Origin: Cyclaneusma minus
Taxonomy: Eukaryota; Ascomycota; Leotiomycetes; Marthamycetales; Marthamycetaceae
Direction of reading: 5' to 3'
DNA length: 64,000 bases
Assembly (NCBI GenBank): GCA_037179335.1
Contig: JAKZHN010000003.1
Span: forward strand, 1,240,001 to 1,304,000
In this document: positions 57,155-64,000 of the stretch, one piece after another
Layout of the letters: the number at the start of each line of letters is the position of its first letter
How positions within the stretch are numbered: the first letter of the stretch is position 1
Notes under the pieces: model-generated
What the model saw: the letters and a program-made list of their open reading frames with translations, nothing else
Databases searched by the model: none
What the model was told of the DNA's origin: nothing
Position numbers and translations under genes: made by a program

Positions 57155-58141
57155 TCAGGAAGAGTCTTGCTCGTCGTCCAAGGCTCCGTACCTACATGAA
57201 TTATCTAAACTGTTCATAACCTCCTCAACGGATGTACCAGGCCTATGCCTCGCCAAAAGCTTCGCGGTGTCGTCCATCATGACCGTGGTAAAATTCGGTC
57301 GGTTTGTAGTATGGGCGCACTGGCCTGGCACAGTTGCAGGGATGCTTGCCTCCTGGGAGATAGGTTGACAGCTGTTGCACACCGTACAATGGAACATGCG
57401 GCTATTCTTCACCCATTTGCCCTCGCAAAAGCTCATATAGCACTTTCTCCTTTGGCCATTGCGGTAGTTCCCCAATTCGTCAACCTCCTCTCCGAGCCCA
57501 TGTCTCAACAACTCTTTCATAGCTTTCATCGAGCGCCGTGGTGCATCTTCGCTCAGGCTATGTCTATCCCACTCTTCCAGCCACTTCCACACCTCTGGAT
57601 CGTAGTGTTTGTCGAGAAACGGATAGTCGTAGAAATCGCGATACGCCTTGCACCTTGGATCCTTCAAGATTTTGAAGTAGTCTATGATGTTGGTCTTGCA
57701 TATGTTTTGTCCCTCTGTCGCGGGAGCAATGCGCAACTCTCCAGCGAAGCACGGAGTAGCGCGGACGAGTCCCTTGCCGAAGAAGACATCAAGCCCGTTC
57801 ATGGGGTTTGTGCATTTGGAATACTTGAGACTGCGGAGGCAACTGCAAGAGGCTGAGCAGCCAAATCCAGTTTCATTGCATTTGCAGCTCAACTCGTCGC
57901 AGCAGCTATCTTTACATTCGCAGCTGGCAGAGGTTTGAAGATGCTGTTGAAAGACTTGTTAGCGTTGACTATGGACAGGCAACGGGGCGCATACTGGTCG
58001 GCATGGGTCAGGGATTGATGCTGCCATGGAGGTAGATGGTATAGATAGTGTGTCGGTGGCGGAAGAGCCTTCTTTACTCTGCTCTGATACCGAGCCCTCG
58101 GATGGATCCGCCGCCTTCCGGTTCGTGCCTCGGCCAGGCAT
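57155..58141 (-). CDS. CXC-type cysteine-rich protein, paralog A (311 aa)
   Basis: Exons 58141-57995 and 57943-57155 (minus), intron 51 bp (GTATGC donor, CAACAG acceptor), phase 0. A disordered N-terminus beginning MPGRGTNRKA, like its neighbour at 59398, leads to a cysteine motif: ASCECKDSCCDELSCKC, GFGCSASCSC, then CTNPMNGLDVFFGKG. This fits the CxCxxxxCxxxxCxC...CxxxCxC arrangement of tesmin/CRC or EZH2 CXC motifs, here as a single unit. A helical middle follows (DPEVWKWLEEWDRHSLSEDA, LLRHGLGEEVDELG), then a C-terminal zinc-ribbon-like cysteine pair (FCEGKWVKNS, FHCTVCNSC). CXC motifs usually bind DNA; nuclear DNA-binding is an inference. It is one of three related genes in 5.5 kb. Confidence 0.75.
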
Positions 58142-58453
58142 GGCAGGAGACTGGTGGCTTGCAGGGAGCTGAGGAGTGAGGATGGAATGAAGCGAGGTCT
58201 TCGACCGTGAGCGGCAAGCCCCTTTTTCGTCGTTCGCGATTGCTGTAGCTCGCGTGCGAACCTTTTGGCGGTGGTGGAATCAGGTTGACGACCAAGCAGC
58301 GAGTCTTGAACAAAATGGGTGAAGGGATGAATGGATGGAGGGCACGGCGAGATACTAGGTTCTTGGCAGACGCGTCGCGCGTCGCGTATCTTATCTAGTT
58401 GCGAGATCACGTGGGGCATAGAATTGTACCCCTTTTGAGAGTTTCAAGCCCAG
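58142..58453. other. Short intergenic between paralogs A and B
   Basis: Both genes are on minus; this is the promoter of A and the 3' flank of B. Nothing else seen. Confidence 0.45.
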
Positions 58454-59398
58454 TTACTCGTTGGTCTCATGAAAGACACAATGGATATGGATGTCATAAA
58501 GTGATTGACTGATCGTTTGAATAAATCTGGCTAGTCTTCCGAAACTAAACCGAAAAAACCCCAATAAAAAGTCGTCGTCAACTGGCTCTTCTCGCGGCCG
58601 ACCGTCCTCATATATCCCACAACGTTCACACGGAAGCGTGACTCCATAAGTGCACTTATTGCAAGTAGGACAATGCCAGTCCCTCCAATCCCCGCATCCT
58701 TTGCACACCGTGCAATGCCATGTGCAGTCGTCCTGCTGCCAACTGCGCCTGCAAAAGCTGTAATACCAGGGTCTCCAGCTCCCGTTCTCTCCCTCCTCGT
58801 TGGCTTCCTGTCCCAGTCCATTTCTCAAAAGCTCTCTCATCAAGCTGTCCCTCTCTCCCTCGCTCAAGCCCTCTTTCTTCCACTGCTGCACCCATGCGTA
58901 GACATCCCGATCAAACTCTTCGTGTCTAAACACATCATCGGTCAAGCTCTGGCTCTGGGTCAAGACGTCGAAGTAGAATTTAGCCAGGAACTCGCTAGCG
59001 GCATCTCTTCCATCCCACTTATGTTTCTTAAGCTCCTTGCGCAGCGCCTCAGCAAAGCATGGAGCAGCGCGAAACCCTTGCTTGCCGAAGAAAATGTGCA
59101 GACCATTCATGGGGTTTTTGCAATCGGAACCTTGAGGGCAGCCGCAGCTGGCTGAGCAGCCGAAACCGGATTTATTGCATTTGCAGCGCAGCTGGTTGCA
59201 GCCTTTTTTGCATTGGCAGGAAACGGGAGTCTTGAGGTCCTAGTGGCAAGATGAACTGTTAGCGGGAGATTTTCAAAGAGTTTGGAAGAAGCCTACCATT
59301 CGTGTTGGATCGGGTGTTGGTGAGTCTGAAGCAGATAATGTAGGTGTGGCGTCGGGGATCGGAGAGCTTGCTTTGCGTTTACTACCGAGGCCAGGCAT
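58454..59398 (-). CDS. CXC-type cysteine-rich protein, paralog B (295 aa)
   Basis: Exons 59398-59297 and 59239-58454 (minus), intron 57 bp (GTAGGC donor, CTAG acceptor), phase 0. It begins MPGLGSKRKASS. The cysteine motif is SCQCKKGCNQLRCKC, GFGCSASCGC, DCKNPMNGLHIFFGK, closely matching paralog A. The helical middle is alignable with A (VYAWVQQWKKEGLSEGERD; LLRNGLGQEANEEGEN). The C-terminal zinc-binding part is fuller: FCRRSWQQDDCTWHC, CKGCGDWRDWHCPTCNKC and LPCERCG, giving up to five CxxC-type pairs. A hydrophobic end follows (FLLGFFRFSFGRLARFIQ). Same orientation as A, so probably a tandem duplication. Confidence 0.78.
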
Positions 59399-60140
59399 GT
59401 TGAGTCTTGAGAAGCAGGTGGTTGACACGGGAGTCGGGGGGTTGAGAAGAAGCAAAAGACGACGACTTTAGGCGATCGGAAAGGAGGCGTGGTGAAAGAA
59501 AGAGCTTTTGAGGACTGGAGGAGAGAGATGTTTGTTTCGGTGGGTTTCTTTTGATTGCTTATGGTTGCTAAAGGAACGGCAAATGTGGATATCGGAGTCC
59601 GTTAGCAAAAGCAATCAACGGGGTTAAATCGGAGAGAAAGGGAGAAGGAGAAGGAGAGAAGAGCTACCCTAGTGCTTTTCTCTTGTAATATATATAGCAT
59701 TTTATGCTGAGTCATAGCTGCTACTCGAGAAATGCTGTAGCCTGCATTATTTAAAGGAATTCCAAGATTCCTGATCCTGGTGATGCCCGAGATTCTATAC
59801 TAGGGCGATTCTGACACAATTTGTATCCAATTAGAAAATAAGAAACCAGGGAAAGAGAAAGATATTTGAAGCTTAAGAGCCTCCTTGCGTTGAGTAGTGA
59901 TAACCCAAAAAGGCTATGCGAGCTTGGGGAGTGGACTGGAGTTCCGGTCATATTCTCTGCTTGGCTGCTATATCGAGCTTAGAGTCACGCTAGCAGACAA
60001 CCATAAGCGCGAGGATAGGGGTCAAAGAGCTAAGGGTCGTTGTGAAGCTAGGGAGTAGTTCGCAAACTGGATATATCGCAGATTTCTGGGATTGCTTTAG
60101 TGCCATTTACGCGACTCCGCACGGTCCACGAGAAGACGCG
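59399..60140. other. Intergenic, no gene seen
   Basis: Divergent region between paralog B (minus) and the third CXC gene (plus). Confidence 0.45.
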
Positions 60141-60401
60141 ACGCGGCGACGCACAGGTTCAACCTCGAGGTATCAAGATCACGAAGTGAAAAGCCTCGAA
60201 AGTCTAAGAGAAACACAACGTCGCCGCCCACAAGAATGTCAAGGCGTTCGAGGCGGTTGCCTTCACCAACATGGTCAGACTCGGGGTCAGACTCGGAGCT
60301 TTCATCGTTGATTTCAGAGCCTGAATCGTTCGTACGTCCATATGAACCCGTGGTACCGACTCTCAAAGCTGTCAGTTCATTCTCTACGCCTCCTGACGAT
60401 G

Positions 60402-62590
60402 ACTGACACAACCCCAGCCAGTGAACTTGGCCCAGAGCTATATCGCTGTGCCAGGGATTCGAGGCAAGTCATTCTCTGTGAAACGATGACGAAAGCAGAA
60501 AAGCAGGAGAGACAGATGGAGCTTCGCAGCGAGCTGTTCAGGATAGCCTTCGGCAGACCAGACAGGTTTCGGAGGTTTTGCTTTCGTCCGTTGCGATGGG
60601 TAGAACATAAAGTGGTCTCTTCTCTCGAGTGCGATGAATGTCAGGAGTTAAACACTGGCGATTGCAAAAGAGTGTAAGTGGGACCATCGTCAACTCTTTT
60701 TATTTGAATTTGCTGACGAGATCCAGACACAATACACGCCTTCCCCCGATCCGTCACCAGAAGCGTCTCGTGCAGGCCCGGTCGTGATCTCCAAAAGTCA
60801 CGAGACATCTTCTTCTCTCATACCCTCCCAAGGACGCGAGACATCTTTTTCGCCATATCTCTCACCTCTGGCACCAACCGTATCATCTCCGACTCATGGC
60901 AGCAGCGATTCGGATCCGCGGGTAAGCCTAAAGAACGATGCTATCACATCACAGCCCCGCGGCTCAAGCACTGCGACGCCAGCCAAAAACAGCAAAGAAG
61001 TCACCGTATGTCGCCCAAAAAGATCTCGTTCGAGTATAGGCACATATAACCTGAAAGAGCTAAGTAGAGCTGCCGTCTATGCGCCGAGGAAACTCAGAAA
61101 GTCATCAAGCGACAATAAGGAGCATGAATCAAAGGAGCAAACTACGACTGTGACCAGGAATGATTCCGAAGAAGCCGATTCGCCGGTATTGCGATCTTCT
61201 CAGCGAAAAAGACGACGTTCATCTTCCACCCAGTCAAATTTACCCCAGCCGAATTCACGACCGTCTTGTGGCTGCGAAGGCAACTGCTATACCCTAGAAT
61301 GTCACTGCAATTTGGCACGAACTGGCTGTTCGGAGGCTTGCACTTGCAAAGCCCACTCGCAACTCGTTAGCAATTGCAGCAATCCCCTCAACTTTCTTGA
61401 AGACTACTTCGGTGATCTCGGTGCATCAGAGCCACAGGGCTATTGGACAGCACAACCGTGTTTTGCGTCGTATCTGAACAGATATGCTGATCAACGAAGG
61501 GGCAGTGGAAAGCAGGGCAACCTAACAACTAATATGATTACCCGACTTTTCAAGGACATATCGACTGGCGATGGCTTGGAGTACCTTCTCAGTAAAGGAA
61601 TCGCCCCACAGCTGCGTATGTGGATGAGGAGCTGGAAGCAAACTAAAACCACAACGACCAAGAAGAGAAAGATGCTTGAATTCTTCGACTTAACGCTAAG
61701 AGACACGGATTCCGAGAGATTGTGGCAGTACTGTTTTTGCAACCAAAAGTTTGTAGAAGACTTTTGGCACTGTAAAGTCTGTCGTAAATTCAGCAGCTGG
61801 ACGGATTGGGATTGTAAAAATCCGGGCTCTTGTGTAGGTCTGTCTCCATGACCACAGTTACCCGACTTGTGGTGCCACCAAACCAGTCAGTGTTGCTCCT
61901 GAGGACTCGGAAGAAGTGATGCGAAAAATGCGATATATAGAGGACTTGGAAGTGAGCAAGGATGGTGAAGAGATGCAAGTCGATGGCGAAGAGACGAAAG
62001 CCGAAAGCGATGAGATGAAAGTCGACGTCTACGACTTGGCGGGAGATAAGAGCAATCAGAGCGAGGATGGTCAGGAGCTTCGACATGATGCAAACACCGG
62101 CGCTGACATCGACGTGACCAAAGACCTCGAAAGCCGATTGGAAGAGCTGATCCGCTATAAAGAGGAGGAAGATCTTCGCCGGAAACGTGAACTTCATTGC
62201 GAAAGAGGAATAGAACGTCGTAGGAGAGAAGAAGATCTTCAGATCAAGGAAAATCATCTCCGCCATCAGAGAGAAATGCGTCAGTATACGACCGAGATGA
62301 GCAGGCTGATGGAATTGAAGAGAACCCCTGAGAAGACCGCTGCTTCTCAAAATACCCCTGCTGTCATCTCTAAGACGGACTCTATAGTCATGGACTTGGC
62401 GAATGACTCGGATTCGGTTGAAACTTCCACGGAATCTTCGCAGGCGGTCCCCACTCAGGAAATCTATGCTACCTCGTCAGGAGCTGGTAGAAAGAGTGGA
62501 TTCTGGTCCACTATAGGCTGCGCTAGCGACCACGGTACTGTCTCTCAAGTTCTACCTAATTCTATGGACCCCAATGGAGCATGTGAATGA
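60402..62590 (+). CDS. CXC-type cysteine-rich protein, paralog C, multi-exon, boundaries uncertain
   Basis: The core exon is open from about 60730 to 61851. It has a Ser-rich disordered start, then SCGCEGNCYTLECHC, TGCSEACTCKAH and CSNPLNFLEDYFG (the same order as paralogs A and B), the helical middle, and FCNQKFVEDFWHCKVCRKF, WTDWDCKNPGSC. An upstream exon (about 60402-60665) reads ELFRIAFGRPDRFRRFCF, resembling the hydrophobic end of paralog B. It can be linked by an intron near 60667-60725. Downstream, a 70-bp intron from 61837 (GTAGGT donor) would join a charged helical C-terminus (EEVMRKMRYIEDLE, then Glu/Arg-rich helices) ending at 62590. Exon edges are tentative. Further coding-like sequence at 60160-60400 may be an earlier exon. 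Confidence 0.6.
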
Positions 62591-63612
62591 ACAGGGAGAG
62601 ATCAAGGTACCTAAGAGTCTCGTACGTCAGATGATGTTTTCAGCGCATCTCTTTGTACTTTGTGTAGCCTTTGACTGAGTCTTTTGCTGCTCTCATTTAC
62701 CGAAGACAAGGCTGACAAAACCTGTATACAGGACCGAGCTTGAGAGATGTTCACTTCTGAGCAAGATGTCACGATGTGCTCATCGATCAAGGGGATGACA
62801 GGTTTCCTGGAGTTGTAGTTGCGGAAATACCAGTTTGTTGGACAAAATGGAAATGTGCGAACTTTGACTGCTAAGTAGAAGAGCAACCATCGCATTACTT
62901 TCTGGAATCTGGGTTGCCCGGTTTCTAAGCAAATGCGCAGACAGAACCAATATTAACATGGAGGCCCTCCTAATGCTAAGTGACGGCCCGGATATCTTTT
63001 TGTACTCTGCCAGAAACAACTGAGATCCGTACTCCACAGAGGAGATCGATATCAGCCAGAAATTACTCACTTGAGTTATGAATGAATTGTTTTGACCATC
63101 TCGTTACGATGGTCACAGGAAAAGTCTCTGGATACGGCCTTGGATCAGACAGCGACGTATTTTCATTCACTTGAAAAGCATACTGCTCATAATGTGGGGA
63201 ATTGTCACTGACTTGGGATATGTTCCCATCACTTGAGAGGTTTACCCTTATTCGAGAGGTTTCAGGTTTCCAAACACTTGAGAAGTTTCCAAACATCCGA
63301 GAGGTTCCTAATTGTTTGGGATATTTCTAGTCGGTTCGCTTATTCTGGTGCCTTCTCTGCTCGCCACCCTCAGGCTCTTTGTCTAAATTGGCCAACCTTA
63401 CTATTCTCTGTCGTATGCTTCTACCACACCGCTCGTTTTGTCACTTTCGTGCATATAAACTTTTGGCTAGCCCGCCCTTATCATCGTCTCCCAAAGCCAC
63501 GTAGCAGCACTTTGCTGCACTTGTTCCACTACTTTCTCTGAACTGTTGCGCTAATTTGTGACGGCACGACAGCCAGCGTCACGAACACCTTCCAGGCTAC
63601 CGCTTCCTCGTT
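62591..63612. other. Intergenic with a single MITE-like end
   Basis: At 63121 AAAGTCTCTGGATACGGCCT matches a MITE end, followed by short repeats of the ACTTGAGAGGTTTCC type to about 63330. No matching opposite end is seen, so this is a truncated or diverged copy. Confidence 0.5.
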
Positions 63613-64000
63613 ATGGAGAGTTTCAAGGACCTCACCGGCCTGACTGAGGCACTGCTCCCCGCAAGGTCCATCCGGCTCACGAAGTTGCCGTCGACAGTCC
63701 AATTCAGTATCATCATACTACTGGTTACCTCACCTTCTCCCATGAGAGTGGTCGAGAAAAAGGCTCAACGATCAAGGAAATCCGCAGAAAAGGAAGAGAA
63801 ATTGGGAAAGTCACAAATCATCACCTTCACTGGCTATCCTCGCTTATTCAACCCCAACATTGCCAAGACCTGTCGAAAATACCGTGCCTGGGCTAATTAC
63901 CTGTTCTGGTCTGGGAATTCATTTGAAATCAACGTCTATCTGTCCAACCCTGGCTCGGTGACTTGGACTGCTCTCGTGACTTGGCTCAATGGACGTGTCA
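63613..64000 (+). CDS. Unrecognised protein, 3' partial (129 codons visible)
   Basis: An open frame from ATG 63613 to the window edge without a stop: MESFKDLTGLTEALL, then a hydrophobic strand (VQFSIIILLVTSPSP), a basic helix (KKAQRSRKSAEKEEK) and a globular part (FTGYPRLFNPNIAKTC, WSGNSFEINVYLSNPG). The even codon use and continuous frame support a real gene. No family recognised. There is no upstream in-frame evidence for an earlier start within 70 bases. Confidence 0.6.
   Translation, partial: MESFKDLTGLTEALLPARSIRLTKLPSTVQFSIIILLVTSPSPMRVVEKKAQRSRKSAEKEEKLGKSQIITFTGYPRLFNPNIAKTCRKYRAWANYLFWSGNSFEINVYLSNPGSVTWTALVTWLNGRV

Noticed and set aside
57155..59398. Idea that the CXC genes belong to KDZ-type transposons, which carry CxC domains
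   Set aside because: No transposase core is present and the middle region is unlike KDZ proteins as far as I can read.

Overview
The window looks like nuclear DNA of a filamentous ascomycete (Pezizomycotina; a Dothideomycete or Leotiomycete is a guess). Genes carry short GT-AG introns, mostly 47-100 bp. The recognisable families are typical of such fungi: a GPI-type class III chitinase, a Zn2Cys6 regulator, CBM18-glyoxal oxidase, a CYP52-like P450, and CXC and SET-like proteins. Spacing is loose, with several 1-4 kb stretches where I see no gene. Exon coordinates were derived by hand from splice signals and reading phase and are predictions.

Layout. 1-13.8 kb is conventional: the 3' part of a GH18 wall protein with long Ser/Ala repeats, a small hydrophilic protein, a PA-TM-RING ubiquitin ligase (minus) and an aquaporin. 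13.8-32 kb is an accessory region. An AT-rich spacer is followed by a cluster of unrecognised genes. Three of them share one domain that I cannot assign to any family. One copy is fused to a complete UPF1-like SF1 helicase, but an in-frame TAA lies between the two parts. A second stand-alone copy is split by an in-frame TGA. Nearby are a frameshifted gene, a coiled-coil gene and a decayed P450. Two diverged direct copies of a ~300 bp segment (about 17.13-17.43 and 27.72-28.00 kb) bracket about 10 kb of this cluster. The more decayed copy shows C-to-T and G-to-A changes like those left by repeat-induced point mutation (RIP).

32.6-43.1 kb holds a 1015-aa Zn2Cys6 regulator (minus), a short-chain dehydrogenase whose 759 bp intron carries a MITE-like element, a coiled-coil/basic protein (minus) and a small secreted cysteine protein (minus). 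46.3-49.0 kb is a secreted copper-radical (glyoxal) oxidase with three N-terminal chitin-binding modules. About 4.5 kb without a convincing gene follows.

53.5-64 kb is again unusual. It has a SET-like protein lacking canonical catalytic residues and ending in a C2H2 finger, an acidic coiled-coil protein, a local family of three CXC-type cysteine-rich proteins (two minus, one plus), and an unrecognised gene running off the right edge.

The strongest candidates for something undescribed are the shared domain with its helicase fusion (17.7-31.8 kb) and the CXC/zinc-ribbon family (57.1-62.6 kb). Other noteworthy items are the Asp-to-Ala change in the chitinase active-site motif and the MITE family with inverted ends near 38.3 and 45.6 kb.
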